Positions 1-9,893 are shown, counted from the first letter of the stretch. The stretch is DNA of 64,000 nucleotides from Trichomonas vaginalis G3 (GCF_026262505.1 NC_067203.1:8618001-8682000); one strand, 5' to 3'. Numbers and translations are program-made. Notes: generated from the sequence alone by a model not told the origin.

Positions 1-345
1 GAAAACCCTAAGGATGACGACTTACAAGACGAAGTTGAAACATTATTGATTTCATTTTTGCAATGTTTCAAGTTTGGCATTTCAGCATCAAATCCTGAGG
101 ATGCTGAAGCCATTGGAGAAGCAATGGTCGATCTTTTAGAAGTAGCTTGTGGCTTAGAAGTCCATCATGAGCTAATTATTGCAGAAATCATTAGAGACAT
201 TGCTTTCCTCATCGAGAAATATCCAGATCAGATGATGAGCTTCATGGATAATGAGCCAGGATTCCAGGTTTGTATTGATTTCGCGAAAGAAGGAAAGATT
301 GAGTTAGAGAATGTTCAAAAGATCATACAATTTATTATTCAATGA
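1..345 (+). CDS. 3' end of an unidentified gene (partial)
   Basis: The reading frame is open from the first base of the window and stops at TGA 343-345, so the start lies upstream. The visible 114 residues are acidic and helical, with hydrophobic spacing such as MVDLLEVACGL and IIRDIAFLIEKYP that resembles alpha-solenoid (HEAT/ARM-like) helices, for example the tail of an importin- or exportin-type protein. No family signature is decisive, so no function is assigned. The next gene on the same strand starts 514 bp downstream. Confidence 0.6.
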   Translation, partial: ENPKDDDLQDEVETLLISFLQCFKFGISASNPEDAEAIGEAMVDLLEVACGLEVHHELIIAEIIRDIAFLIEKYPDQMMSFMDNEPGFQVCIDFAKEGKIELENVQKIIQFIIQ

Positions 346-858
346 GTGTTTTTGATATACTCGTGTCTCCTAATGTTTTTATTAGAAATTAAAGACATTG
401 GAGACAAATATTATAAATTAGAGATTTATTAGATAAAAATATTGTAATATTATTTTTATAAAGCATGAATATACTTCAATCTATGTAAATAAAAGAATAT
501 CGAATACAAAAATTTATTCATCTCATTGGCCTGAGCTATTTGAGCTTATCAATGTCTATGCCTATAACTATATTGTGTAATTTTATGTATTATGGCCTCT
601 TTACAGATATATTCAAAAATAAATATATTGCAATTTAAAACTATTCAATACTAATACAAAAGAATGTTTTAATGCAGGAATAATAGATTTTACTGACTTG
701 TTTATTGGTTGTTTGCAATTCAATATTTTTTCCATTTGATGAATAAACTTATATAATGGTCATAGCATAATTATGAAGATAATGATATAAAGATTTAGAT
801 AAAGAAAAGATATTCATGTCTTTGGACGATACAAAAAAAATTTTCTAAATTCATTCAT
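346..858. other. intergenic region
   Basis: AT-rich with no convincing ORF or RNA gene. Just before the next start, the sequence tcattcat touches the ATG at 859 and is close to a trichomonad TCA-type initiator, but the sixth base does not fit the consensus. Confidence 0.5.
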
Positions 859-2250
859 ATGAGTTCTCTCATCGAAAAATTATTTTCTTTAGGGTGTGGA
901 GACTCTGATTTGAATATCAGTGGGCCCAATCCTCCTAGAGGAACAGATTTATATATGATATATAATCCAGAAATGGGATTATCCTACTATTCTAAAATTT
1001 CTAACGAAAAAAAATCATATGTATCAATTGGAATTCAGAACGGTCCTTCATTTAAGAAATATCAATCAATAGAATGCGGTGAATCGAAAACTATCGATAA
1101 ATCAGAATTAAATTCTTTCGCACCGATAAACGTTACAAAACCAGAAATTTATGTAAAGGAACCAGCTACAAAACCAGAATCTGCAACAACACCGAAAAGC
1201 GAGATCGAAGAATCCGGAAAAGAAGAAACTACATTCAAATCTGAATCATCTTCAGGCGGTGGCCTCAAACTTGGTGGCGGCTTGAAGCTCAACCTCAACT
1301 CTGGCAATGATTCGAAGCCAACAGGAGGATTGAAACTTAACTTAAATTCAGGAGATGATAAATCAAAGCCAACACTTAAATTAGGCGGAAGCACAGACAA
1401 GAAAGATGATGACAAGCCAGCTACTCCTGGTTTGAAGCTTGGTGGCCTCAAATTAGGCGGAAATACAGAAAAGAAAGATGAAAAAGCTGGAGATAAGCCA
1501 GCTACTCCAGGATTGAAACTTGGAGGTATTAAGCTTGGTGGCAGTACAGACAAGAAAGGCGATGATAAACCAGCAACCCCAGGATTGAAACTTAGTGGTC
1601 TTAAACTTGGAGGAAATACAGAAAAGAAGGATGAAAACAAACCAGCAACTCCTGGATTGAAACTCAGTGGTCTTAAACTTGGAGGAAATACAGAAAAGAA
1701 AGAAGAAACTAAACCAGCAGAAACAGAGTCAAAACCTACAGAAGAATCTTCTGAAAAAGTAGAAAATAAGGAAGAGAAAGCCGTAGAAAAGCCGGCAGAA
1801 GCTGAATCAAAATCTACAGAAGAATCTTCCGAAAAAACAGAAAACAAAGAAGAGAAACCTGAAGAAAAGCCAGCTGGTGGATTAAAGCTTGGTCTAAATC
1901 TTTCTTCTGCATCAAATAAGAAAGATGAAAAATCTGAAGATAAGCCAGCATCTACAGGACTGAAGCTTAGTGGTCTTAAGCTTCCTGTAGGAGGTGTAAA
2001 GAAATCTGAAGATAAACCAGCCGGTGGATTAAGTCTTGGCCTCAAACTTTCAGCACCAGGTGAAAAGAAAGACGCAAAACCAGCCGGTGGATTAAGTCTT
2101 GGCCTCAAACTTCCAGCACCAGGTGAAAAGAAAGACACAAAACCAGCCGGTGGATTAAGTCTTGGCCTCAAACTTCCTTCTGCATCAGACAAGCCAGGAG
2201 GTCTAAAACTTGCTAGTCCGGGACTTAGTCTGAAACCTCTCAAGAAATAG
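859..2250 (+). CDS. low-complexity GLKLGG-repeat protein
   Basis: A 463-residue protein. The first 90 or so residues form a unique domain containing GPNPPRGTDLYMIYNPEMG. The rest is a long low-complexity tract in which a unit of the type DKPATPGLKLGG-LKLGGNTEKKDE is repeated about five times. This is followed by Glu/Lys/Pro-rich spacers and a second series of KPAGGLSLGLKL units (about four copies). The tail is highly charged and probably disordered. Alternating Gly-Leu-Lys blocks and acidic linkers suggest a scaffold or interaction protein, but I do not recognise the family. The ATG at 859 directly follows tcattcat, which may be a TCA-type initiator. A long antisense frame over the repeats is a codon-bias shadow. 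Confidence 0.75.
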   Translation: MSSLIEKLFSLGCGDSDLNISGPNPPRGTDLYMIYNPEMGLSYYSKISNEKKSYVSIGIQNGPSFKKYQSIECGESKTIDKSELNSFAPINVTKPEIYVKEPATKPESATTPKSEIEESGKEETTFKSESSSGGGLKLGGGLKLNLNSGNDSKPTGGLKLNLNSGDDKSKPTLKLGGSTDKKDDDKPATPGLKLGGLKLGGNTEKKDEKAGDKPATPGLKLGGIKLGGSTDKKGDDKPATPGLKLSGLKLGGNTEKKDENKPATPGLKLSGLKLGGNTEKKEETKPAETESKPTEESSEKVENKEEKAVEKPAEAESKSTEESSEKTENKEEKPEEKPAGGLKLGLNLSSASNKKDEKSEDKPASTGLKLSGLKLPVGGVKKSEDKPAGGLSLGLKLSAPGEKKDAKPAGGLSLGLKLPAPGEKKDTKPAGGLSLGLKLPSASDKPGGLKLASPGLSLKPLKK

Positions 2251-2632
2251 AGAAATTAATTCTGTCATAAATTATGATTAAAAAATTATTTGATATAGAT
2301 TTATTTACAACAACTAACACCTCTTTTTTTAACAAACTTTCCGATTAAAACAAAAAGAAGATATGAAATTTTAAAAATTAGAATAATGTAAAGGTTGAAA
2401 GAGTAAATCTAGAGCTCATGGATTTCAATAATGGAATATGAGGAGAAACACTATCATTGTTTAAAGATTGAAAAAAAAATAATTTTAAAATCACTAAAAG
2501 TTTAAAAGAAAATATGTGTCTTCTATGTGAAATCAATCTTACTAATAGAAATGGGACTATCTATATGCTAAATGGCTAGACAAAATGAAAAAAAATGAAT
2601 GATTACTCTGAGTTTGGAAAATCAGCAATGTT
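2251..2632. other. intergenic region
   Basis: AT-rich unique sequence between the repeat protein and the left end of the duplicated TRAP-beta block. No ORF, repeat or RNA seen. Confidence 0.5.
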
Positions 2633-3522
2633 GCGTGCATTACATATTGAATTCAATGTAGTTATGCGTGTTATCAGCTTTTTGTTAAGGTTGATGTCAT
2701 TAGAGATCGAAAAAGAATGAAGTTTGGAGAAGAAAAGAAGGAAATCAAGGTAAAGGAAAAAAAATAAAATTTAAAAAACAAAGAGATGTTAATTTCATAT
2801 ATACAATAATAACAAATGCTGTGTATTTTTGTTATTAAAGTGAAATTTCGGTGTCAATATAAAATGTGACATGAGCATTTCCCAGCTGAAACCGCTTGAC
2901 ACGACAAAAATGTTTGGTCTTTCTCTTCTTCTCACACAGATCAAATCCGCACCTTTCATTGTTTTTGACAAGAAGTTATCATCGGTCAGCGGCAAAGTTG
3001 GTGAACCAATCAATTGCTACTATGTTATCATTAACCAAGGCGATTCCACAGTTACAGATCTTTCTATTGTTGAAAACGGCATTCCATCCGAGGCCTGGTC
3101 ATTCAGCGGCGACTCATCAATTTTGTCATGGAAGTCACTTAAACCAGGCGAAAATATCACGCACATCTTCCCAATCACACCCACTAAGTCCGGCAATCTT
3201 CAGATCATGCCATCTACAATGATTTACTACGATGGCAACGAGAAGCAGAAGCACTTATCCTCTATGATTCCATTCATTGAGATCAAGGGTTCACGTTCTA
3301 TTGGTGCACGTGCCAACCTTCAAGGCTACTGCTTGTTTATTGTTGCTGCTGCCTCTTCTGTTCTTGTTCCACTTCTTCTTTGGTGGGTTTCAAGGAAAGG
3401 CGTTTCAACAACAACAAAGCCAAAGACAAACTAGAATAATTTATTAAACCTTACATAACACATTCACGTTAAAACAAAATAACTTTTTCAACATACTACA
3501 AACTATAAATACTGTAAAATTC
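2633..3522 (+). repeat. left arm of 890-bp inverted gene duplication
   Basis: This block is the reverse complement of 25604-26493. I see one base difference, in the 3' flank (aaactataaat here, aaaccataaat in the other copy). It spans 238 bp of 5' flank, the whole TRAP-beta gene and 88 bp past the stop. Sequence outside both ends is unrelated between the copies, so the edges are sharp. Confidence 0.9.
2871..3434 (+). CDS. translocon-associated protein subunit beta (TRAP-beta/SSR2)
   Basis: A 187-residue ER membrane protein matching the TRAP-beta family by its layout. It has an N-terminal hydrophobic signal, a luminal beta-sandwich (GEPINCYYVIINQGDSTVTDLSIVEN; WKSLKPGENITHIFPITPTKSGNL), a glycosylation-type NIT, and a C-terminal membrane span FIVAAASSVLVPLLLWW followed by a basic tail. 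TRAP associates with Sec61 and assists translocation. The first ATG (2871) puts 12 polar residues before a better signal peptide starting MFGLSLLLTQIKSA, so the ATG at 2907 may be the true start. The element AAATGTGACA ends on the first ATG. An identical second copy lies on the opposite strand at 25692-26255. Confidence 0.85.
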   Translation: MSISQLKPLDTTKMFGLSLLLTQIKSAPFIVFDKKLSSVSGKVGEPINCYYVIINQGDSTVTDLSIVENGIPSEAWSFSGDSSILSWKSLKPGENITHIFPITPTKSGNLQIMPSTMIYYDGNEKQKHLSSMIPFIEIKGSRSIGARANLQGYCLFIVAAASSVLVPLLLWWVSRKGVSTTTKPKTN

Positions 3523-3835
3523 AGATAACATGGTTTGATTGAGGCCAAATATAGTATTTCTATTCTTTTTCTGAGTCAAGCTTTTGTTCTGTATTTTTGT
3601 TTTGAACAATTTCATTTTCAAGTCTGTCATAATTCAATATCAACCTCATTTTTTTCATAAGGTAAGTTTTTTATGCTTGAATTATAGCACGATCATTCTG
3701 ACTATACTATCACAATCCAAAAAAGTCAAACCTTAAAAACAATAGATAAAAAAAATTTAAATAAAAACAAACAAATATTAAAAATAAACAAAACAAATGT
3801 AACCCCTTCACTATTTCGGAAATATAAAACGAAAG
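3523..3835. other. intergenic region
   Basis: AT-rich spacer between two convergent genes (TRAP-beta and the bZIP-like gene). No coding or RNA feature seen. Confidence 0.5.
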
Positions 3836-4111
3836 TTATTCGGGCTGTTCTTTTGCCGGCGGAAAATTCATACCTGGCAATTTGAAAAATTCTAATTGTT
3901 GCATCAGAGTTTGATTCTGAGATTCGATGATAGTAATTTTATTGATGAGCATATTAATATCGCTCTTGAGCTGAACATTTTCTTCTTCGAGTTTTTTCAT
4001 GTATTCCCCTTTTTTTTGACGTGGTCGTTTTGTTTGCTTTTGCTTGTGTGGATCTGCATTCGGCGAGTAGGGTGCTGTGCTTGGGACGCTTGGGCTTAAG
4101 GGGGAATTCAT
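3836..4111 (-). CDS. small bZIP-like protein
   Basis: A 91-residue protein. A Pro/Ser-rich N-terminus leads into a basic stretch KQKQTKRPRQKKGEYMKK, which resembles the second half of a bZIP basic region (KK-x-EY then LE). A leucine zipper follows with heptads starting L, L, L, I, L (LEEENVQ, LKSDINM, LINKITI, IESQNQT, LMQQLEF). The canonical N-x-x-A-A part of the basic region is not present, so DNA binding is uncertain; it could be a dimerisation partner or inhibitor. On the coding strand the words AAAAGTGG and AAATGTGACA lie within 35 bp of the ATG. The Maverick inserted about 230 bp upstream. Confidence 0.65.
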   Translation of the reverse strand: MNSPLSPSVPSTAPYSPNADPHKQKQTKRPRQKKGEYMKKLEEENVQLKSDINMLINKITIIESQNQTLMQQLEFFKLPGMNFPPAKEQPE

Positions 4112-4347
4112 AAACCCACAAAATCTGTCACATTTCCACTTTTTGAGAGGTTTAATAAAAAATATCCACCTTAATTCTAAACAACTACCCCAAAATAAAA
4201 TATCTTACCAATTTTGAAAATTTTTCTTTACAATCAGGAAGAAAAAACTCAGAATTCTTCCTGAAAACTTAAAGATCATAACAAGAATTACTTTGTTCCA
4301 ATGATGAAAATATTCTACCGAAGTATGATCAATTCTCCGAACAGAAA

Positions 4348-4730
4348 AGTAGTAGGATATGAAGGGTTGTGTGACTTTTTTTGTAAACGTAAGAATTCAT
4401 ACAATATCGAGCGATTTTGTATCATTTTTTTTAACATATGAAGTAAAAAATGTATGAATTCTTACGGTTTTTGAATAAATCAAGATTTAAAAAATTTTCA
4501 AAATTGTAAGACATTTACACTCAGCCCAAACATAATGAAATAAATCATTAAAAAATTAACATTAATTTTAAAATAATTTATTTTTTATCTTTTATAAAAG
4601 AAGTTATATATAGATGATGTCAGATATTCCGCGATTAATTAAACATTGTTTAAATCCTGAATGGAATCAATAAAGTCATAATCAAAGACCTCATAAACGA
4701 GAAAAAGAAATTAGAAACTAATGATTATTT
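4348..4730 (+). repeat. Maverick left terminal inverted repeat
   Basis: 383 bp, reverse complement of 23641-24023 with no difference found by eye. It begins AGTAGTAGG and ends at atgattattt, where the two ends diverge. It contains an inner palindromic pair around cgtaagaattcatac / gtatgaattcttacg. Confidence 0.92.
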
Positions 4731-5086
4731 GAATTTATGAAATCAATTATTTGATTCATTCTTTCTTCAATCTCTTCTATTCTTTTTGTTAAATCATCAA
4801 TTTTCATTAATGAGGTGATTCTTGATTGAGGAATAGATTTCAAACTAACCACCCCCTTTATTTTTGAAATCTTGAATCCATCAACTTTAAACATTTTATT
4901 CAATTTACATGTTGTCAATTCTTCAAATAATTTTTTATTATTAGCATAATAGTCATTAAATTCTTCAACAGATGAAAAAAATTTTATTTCAGTAATTGGT
5001 TTAACAACGTTTATTTTTTGTTGAACATCTTCACTTTCATTTATTTCTTCCTTCTCTGTTTCATTTATTTTTAAAATCGGTTTCAT
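4718..5086 (-). CDS. Maverick small charged protein
   Basis: 122 residues, Lys/Glu-rich. The middle contains FFSSVEEFNDYYANNKKLFEEL and KVDGFKISKIKGVV. The C-terminus is a short coiled coil (LTKRIEEIEERMNQIIDFINS). The gene points outward, and its last few codons lie in the left terminal repeat. I do not recognise a function. Its position next to virion-type genes makes a virion or regulatory role possible, but that is only inference. Confidence 0.55.
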   Translation of the reverse strand: MKPILKINETEKEEINESEDVQQKINVVKPITEIKFFSSVEEFNDYYANNKKLFEELTTCKLNKMFKVDGFKISKIKGVVSLKSIPQSRITSLMKIDDLTKRIEEIEERMNQIIDFINSNNH

Positions 5087-5152
5087 TTATCATTAAATAA
5101 AAATTAGAATATAAGTGATGAAATATATTTTTTAATTAATATTAAATCAGAA

Positions 5153-5389
5153 ATGGCGGCAGGATTCTTTAAAAAATTATGGGATGGAATTAAGAAAGCT
5201 GCGGGTTGGGTTCATAAAAATATTATTAAACCCGTTGCAAACTTTTTGGCACCAGTAGCGAAAACGGCAGGAACTATCATAGGTGGAGTATTAGGTACTA
5301 AAGCAGGTAATCCGGCGATGGGAGCACAAGCAGGTAACGCAGTTGGTGGAATTGCTGAAGGAATACTTAATAAAATAGGGGGTAGATAG
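5153..5389 (+). CDS. Maverick small amphipathic protein A
   Basis: 78 residues. It begins MAAGFFKKLWDGIKKAAGWV, a strongly amphipathic basic helix. A Gly/Ala-rich hydrophobic stretch follows (AGTIIGGVLGTKAG, GNAVGGIAEGIL). This layout resembles membrane-active minor virion proteins such as adenovirus pVI and the small proteins of polinton-related viruses; that is an analogy, not a demonstrated homology. It shares its first eleven residues with the convergent gene just downstream. Confidence 0.6.
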   Translation: MAAGFFKKLWDGIKKAAGWVHKNIIKPVANFLAPVAKTAGTIIGGVLGTKAGNPAMGAQAGNAVGGIAEGILNKIGGR

Positions 5390-5409
5390 TGGAAAAATAA
5401 ATATTATTT

Positions 5410-5625
5410 TTATCTTAGTATCGGTTGAAGTCTTTGATAAACTTTTTCTCCTTTATTTAATATTTCTCTTATTGGGGCGGCTTTTGGTGTTATTGATTCA
5501 GCAACGTCACTAATTGCTTCTTTATTCTTAAATATCCAATTTGCTCCTTTCTTCATTGTTTCCCAAACTTTATGCGCTCCTCTTTTTACTTTATCCCATA
5601 ATTTTTTAAAGAATCCTGCAGCCAT
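5410..5625 (-). CDS. Maverick small amphipathic protein B
   Basis: 71 residues, starting MAAGFFKKLWDKVKRGAHKVW, so it is a clear N-terminal paralogue of the 78-residue protein on the other strand 20 bp away. The middle and C-terminus differ (NKEAISDVAESITPKAAPIREIL). The basic amphipathic helix suggests membrane or DNA contact. The two share an N-terminal module but have different tails and face each other tail to tail. Confidence 0.55.
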   Translation of the reverse strand: MAAGFFKKLWDKVKRGAHKVWETMKKGANWIFKNKEAISDVAESITPKAAPIREILNKGEKVYQRLQPILR

Positions 5626-5694
5626 AGTTGATTATTTCATTAAAATTAAAAATTCATTTTCATCTTTTAATTTTGATTTTTTATTTAATAATAA

Positions 5695-7335
5695 ATGACG
5701 ACTAACTATTTGGTGCCAAACACTAAACCGATTAATGGAAATGTGTTTCATTCATTCGAAAAGATAAATGAAATATTCGCAAAGAATGACGGTAGGAGAT
5801 ATTATAGAGAACTTGAAAGTTCATGCTATGACTCTGATGCTCCATATTTTGATGATAAACAAACTCATTTAAGAATTACAAATCCGGCTCATGATGTGAA
5901 TCAATTAGGTGACACATATATTAAACGCAAAGTTAAAGCAACTCTAGTTTCAAATAAAGCTTTCACATGTGATGCCGCTTTTAAATGCATGCGTTTATTC
6001 GTTGGTTACAAATCATCAAATCAAAGCTTTAAACAATTAGAAGTAGAAACCGAAAGAGGTGATGCAGGTTATCTTCAGATGGATTGCGCCCGTGAATCTT
6101 TCGCATTTGCAACATATAAACCAAAATCAGAAAGGAAAGTTAAAAAGTTTGTTCATTCGTTATATAATAATGTTCAAAAATATGATAACTCAGTATGTGG
6201 TAAATATATTGACCCTTCAGAAGTTTTCAAGAACGCAAATGAAGAAGTTGATGTCACTTTTGATATGATTATTCCGGTAAATGATTTGTTAGCATTTCAG
6301 GCGTTCGATGATTATCCTAAATCATTTGGTGAAATCATTCTTAAATATTATGTTTTCAGGGATACTTTAGTATTTTGTCAGGTTGACCCGTTAAGAGTTG
6401 CTGATTTACAAAATTACGTTTATGAAAAGATAACTGATGGAAATTATGAAAAGATTATGAATCATGTTTATAAATATGATCGCAAATTCCAACAAATCGG
6501 ACTTCCTGCCAAATTAATTACAAGCTTAGCCGCTACATCTGCTGACGCAAAAGTTGATAACGTTATTATTTCATGCACAAAGATGGAAGTTTTAGAGGAT
6601 AAATGCATTACACCAGGATACGGTTTAATTGAAGAATCAGTTAAAGCAATACCACGTTTATTCAGTAAGGAAGATCCATTCATGATTCCAGCTCAACATA
6701 TTGACGTTCGTTCACTAAATGGAGGTTGCATCACTCCTGAAGGTATTAGCTCAGATTTCTCATACGCTCTTCATAATGTTACAGATGTTGTGTTAACATT
6801 TCCGAAGAATGCAATGCAAAGAACAGTTTTAGAAAATCCAATGCTTCGAGGTCTTCAGGTCACTATAGATTCCAGAAACTTCCCCGATCAAGCGATGACC
6901 ACAGTGGGCGACATATTCTTTACACGTATGCTTCAAGCTTCTGATTTAGATGGAGTGAATGAATGCACGGAAGAATATGAGGACTCATTAACTAGACCAC
7001 TGAATGATGATGATGGCACGCCATTAGCTAGAACATGGAAAGACCAAACCTCATTCTTATGCACTATTCCAGTTCAACGTGATGGAGCGGGTATATTCTT
7101 TGATGGATTAGAAACTTTCAACTCACAAGTTACAGTACAAGTGAAAGCTTATCCAATCATTCAGGGTGTAAATGACACTTACTGTTCAAAGGTGACAAAT
7201 CCTCCTCAGGTTTGGTTTACTAGGACTACGTATTGGACATGGACACCGGATGAAGGTTTGAAATATCATCCAACAGGTACACCACCACAGTATAGAAGTT
7301 CATATGATGAAATATTGATGAATAGAAATGTTTAA
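5695..7335 (+). CDS. probable Maverick major capsid protein
   Basis: 546 residues, the right size and position for the double jelly-roll major capsid protein of Polintons, immediately ahead of the packaging ATPase. It is rich in beta-type segments (VKATLVSNKAFTC, FGEIILKYYVFRDTLVF, DVVLTFPKNAMQRTV, SQVTVQVKAYPII) and ends in an aromatic stretch WFTRTTYWTWTPDEG. The start at ATG 5695 follows an AT-rich tttttatttaataata leader of the kind seen ahead of most genes in the element. The assignment rests on length, order and strand pattern; structure prediction would settle it. Confidence 0.7.
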   Translation: MTTNYLVPNTKPINGNVFHSFEKINEIFAKNDGRRYYRELESSCYDSDAPYFDDKQTHLRITNPAHDVNQLGDTYIKRKVKATLVSNKAFTCDAAFKCMRLFVGYKSSNQSFKQLEVETERGDAGYLQMDCARESFAFATYKPKSERKVKKFVHSLYNNVQKYDNSVCGKYIDPSEVFKNANEEVDVTFDMIIPVNDLLAFQAFDDYPKSFGEIILKYYVFRDTLVFCQVDPLRVADLQNYVYEKITDGNYEKIMNHVYKYDRKFQQIGLPAKLITSLAATSADAKVDNVIISCTKMEVLEDKCITPGYGLIEESVKAIPRLFSKEDPFMIPAQHIDVRSLNGGCITPEGISSDFSYALHNVTDVVLTFPKNAMQRTVLENPMLRGLQVTIDSRNFPDQAMTTVGDIFFTRMLQASDLDGVNECTEEYEDSLTRPLNDDDGTPLARTWKDQTSFLCTIPVQRDGAGIFFDGLETFNSQVTVQVKAYPIIQGVNDTYCSKVTNPPQVWFTRTTYWTWTPDEGLKYHPTGTPPQYRSSYDEILMNRNV

Positions 7336-7359
7336 AATTATAAATTTATTTTTGATTAA

Positions 7360-8187
7360 ATGGATTTAAATTCATCCACCCCTTATGAAGAATTAGCGGG
7401 AGTATATAATACATACGTAGATGATATGATTAATGAAGCATTGAGTGATAATAGAAATGCTCTATCTAAGGAAAAATTAATGAAAATTACATATTCTGAA
7501 TGTTACTTAAATTCAATCACTGCAGCAATTGGTAAACAAAATAAAGGTAAAACATTAACGATATTAAAACAAATTATCATTATTGCTAACACTTCCCCCC
7601 ATTCACACGTGTTAATTTATATCAACCGTTCAGGTTCACCTTCAGATGATACATTTGAATCTTTAAAGCATTTAATCAAAATTCCAATTATTTATTTATC
7701 ACAAGAAGAAGCAGAAGATTATTTAAAAAACTTTTTAATGTATAAAGAATTATATAATACAATCAAGAAGCAAGGATTAGAGGATAAAATTATTGATAAA
7801 CAACGGGATGAATTATTTGAAACACTTTCTATTTCAAATTTTGATAGAGAATTTTTGCATTCACTCATTTTTCTAGATGATGCAGTGAAATCAAAACTAA
7901 TAACAAACGAGAAATCATATTTTAATCAGTTATTAACTCAATGTCGACACATTCAGTGTTCATTCTTCATGGCTGTTCAATACTTCAAAGCATTAAGCAC
8001 AAACATTAAATCAAATCTATCAACCCTTTTCATTTTCAGTGGGTTTAGTCGTCAACAGTTGAACGTTATGCTTTATCAAGTGAATTTACCAATGAGCATT
8101 AATGAACTTTACACACAATATCAGCAATTAGGTGAACATGGAAAAATAATAGTTGATTTAAATAAAGGAAGTGTTAAATTTGATTAA
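7360..8187 (+). CDS. A32-type genome-packaging ATPase (FtsK/HerA superfamily)
   Basis: 275 residues. A Walker A motif GKQNKGKT lies near residues 57-64 and is followed by a hydrophobic strand with IIIIANTSPHSHVLIYIN. A Walker B motif SLIFLDDA comes near residues 165-172. A later strand, CSFFMAVQ, sits where the sensor Gln/Asn of A32/FtsK ATPases is found. The family pumps DNA into preformed capsids in poxvirus- and polinton-type viruses. It starts 24 bp after the probable capsid gene on the same strand, the usual capsid-ATPase pairing. Confidence 0.85.
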   Translation: MDLNSSTPYEELAGVYNTYVDDMINEALSDNRNALSKEKLMKITYSECYLNSITAAIGKQNKGKTLTILKQIIIIANTSPHSHVLIYINRSGSPSDDTFESLKHLIKIPIIYLSQEEAEDYLKNFLMYKELYNTIKKQGLEDKIIDKQRDELFETLSISNFDREFLHSLIFLDDAVKSKLITNEKSYFNQLLTQCRHIQCSFFMAVQYFKALSTNIKSNLSTLFIFSGFSRQQLNVMLYQVNLPMSINELYTQYQQLGEHGKIIVDLNKGSVKFD

Positions 8188-8226
8188 CTTTTTATAATTA
8201 ATTTTTATTTTTATTTATAATTAAAC

Positions 8227-9126
8227 ATGACAGAAATAGCAAATCTTCTACAGGTTCCATTAAAACAAGGGACAAACAAAAGGGGTGCATATAATAGAAC
8301 TATGAAAGTTCCTGATGGAATGAAAGAATTAGTTCATATTGTTGCTGGTCTTCAAAAAGATGTTAAACAAATGAGAAACGTTTTAACATTACCAGAAGCT
8401 CAAGCATATGCCAAACGTCATGGTCCAAATTGGGAAGCACATGAAGCAGACATTACGGGTCCAAATGGAAAACCTGATGGTATAAATGAAGTTTTCGTTA
8501 CTGATGGTCAAGGTAATATTAAAGTCATAAATGGTTATAAATTAACTATATCTGATTATCCTAAACGTAAAGTATATAATGAACGTTATCCTATGCAATT
8601 TGATGAAAATGGAAAAGCTGTTAAACAATACATTGGAGAAGGTGAAAATGGTCCAATTAATTCATACCGTGGTAATCCATATTCTTACTTCAATGAAGAA
8701 TTAAATGCTATTGAAGAGGGACCGGATGGATTACCACGATATTCTAACCAGTTTGATGGTCAATATGCAAATATTAGACCTGAAATTTCAGCTAAGAAAT
8801 TCTTTAAAGTTGCTTTATTCGATCCAGTTTTCGCAAATGTTAAAGATGAACTTAAACAGCAATTCCAACCAATTATAGTAGCAAGAATTGCATCAGGTGC
8901 TTTATCTCAAGCATTCAAAGATTTAATTAAGAAACCATTATATCAGCAACGAGGTTTAACTTATGATTTAGTTAAGGAATCAGATAAAAGAAAATTTGAG
9001 AAATCAGTTGATTATAAGAATGCAATTAATGAATATATTCGGTCTATTAATTTCGATGAAACAGCAAAAAATCAACTTCATGAACAAATACAGGGAATAA
9101 TAGATTCAAAAGTTCCGGCAAAATAA
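8227..9126 (+). CDS. Maverick protein of unknown function, virion-gene cluster
   Basis: 299 residues. The N-terminus contains a short basic/polar segment and a predicted helix ([22 protein letters not shown]). The middle is Gly/Asn/Pro-rich with a [14 protein letters not shown] segment and several Tyr-rich turns ([28 protein letters not shown]). The C-terminal third is helical. It sits directly after the ATPase with the element's usual AT-rich leader (ttatttttatttataatt). A minor virion or capsid-assembly role is plausible by position only. Confidence 0.6.
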   Translation: MTEIANLLQVPLKQGTNKRGAYNRTMKVPDGMKELVHIVAGLQKDVKQMRNVLTLPEAQAYAKRHGPNWEAHEADITGPNGKPDGINEVFVTDGQGNIKVINGYKLTISDYPKRKVYNERYPMQFDENGKAVKQYIGEGENGPINSYRGNPYSYFNEELNAIEEGPDGLPRYSNQFDGQYANIRPEISAKKFFKVALFDPVFANVKDELKQQFQPIIVARIASGALSQAFKDLIKKPLYQQRGLTYDLVKESDKRKFEKSVDYKNAINEYIRSINFDETAKNQLHEQIQGIIDSKVPAK

Positions 9127-9158
9127 AAGTTTAAATATATTTTTTTATTCGATTATAA

Positions 9159-9830
9159 ATGAGAAGACGTTTCACTAGTCAAAAGAACACTAACGCAAAA
9201 GCAGAGATTACGGTTGGTTATAACGTAAATGATGATAAATCACGAATTATTCAAAATGTTAAAGTTAATGTTAGCCCCGAATTAACAAGGTCAGCAACTC
9301 AACCAAATTTATTAACTCGTGACTTACCGAAGAATGAGGAGAATGAAGAAAACCATGAGAATGGAGACCCAATCATTTTATCTGAACCCGGTAAAGAACC
9401 TGTTGAAATTCCCACTTATCCAACATACCCCCCACCTCTTTCATCAAACATCGAGAACCCATATAAAATAGACATTAATTCTGAATTAATGAAAATTTAC
9501 CGTGATATAATAATTAATAATTATGATTCAATAATAAATTTAATTGACCAATCCGGTTTAATTATTTTACCTTATGAATCATTAATTCACATTATCGCCA
9601 TTCTTTGTGATGTTCAAGATTCAGACGTTAAGATTCAATTTTTCATAGATGATGAGGTTTCATGCTGCGGAACAGTTGCAAAAATAAATCCTATAAAGGA
9701 TATTAGCACAATTAAGATATCAAAGAACGGAACAACAACTGAACTTCATTTAACATATAATGATATTTATAATAAAATAGTTGATGAATATAAAATATCA
9801 CTTGAAAAATTCTTTGTTAAGGCTATTTAA
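9159..9830 (+). CDS. Maverick protein with PTYPPP motif
   Basis: 223 residues. The N-terminal 80 residues are basic then acidic and probably disordered. They end in a proline-tyrosine motif, PTYPTYPPPL, which resembles late-domain or WW-binding motifs. The C-terminal half is folded-looking: IYRDIIINNYDSIINLID, then strands VKIQFFIDDEVSCCG and TTELHLTYND. No family is recognised. It follows the 299-residue gene by 32 bp on the same strand and probably belongs to the same late cluster. Confidence 0.55.
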   Translation: MRRRFTSQKNTNAKAEITVGYNVNDDKSRIIQNVKVNVSPELTRSATQPNLLTRDLPKNEENEENHENGDPIILSEPGKEPVEIPTYPTYPPPLSSNIENPYKIDINSELMKIYRDIIINNYDSIINLIDQSGLIILPYESLIHIIAILCDVQDSDVKIQFFIDDEVSCCGTVAKINPIKDISTIKISKNGTTTELHLTYNDIYNKIVDEYKISLEKFFVKAI

Positions 9831-9893
9831 TATTCAAGCATTAACATTATCGAATAATAATCCTTTGAATCATAATCGATAATAATTGACCTT

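Noticed and set aside
1149-2243. 364-codon antisense frame over the repeat protein
   Set aside because: Shadow of the Gly/Lys/Pro codon bias; no start context and low-complexity translation.
2795-3013. Antisense frame in the TRAP-beta 5' region, also mirrored at 26113-26331
   Set aside because: Present in both arms only because the arms are duplicates; overlaps the real gene and promoter.
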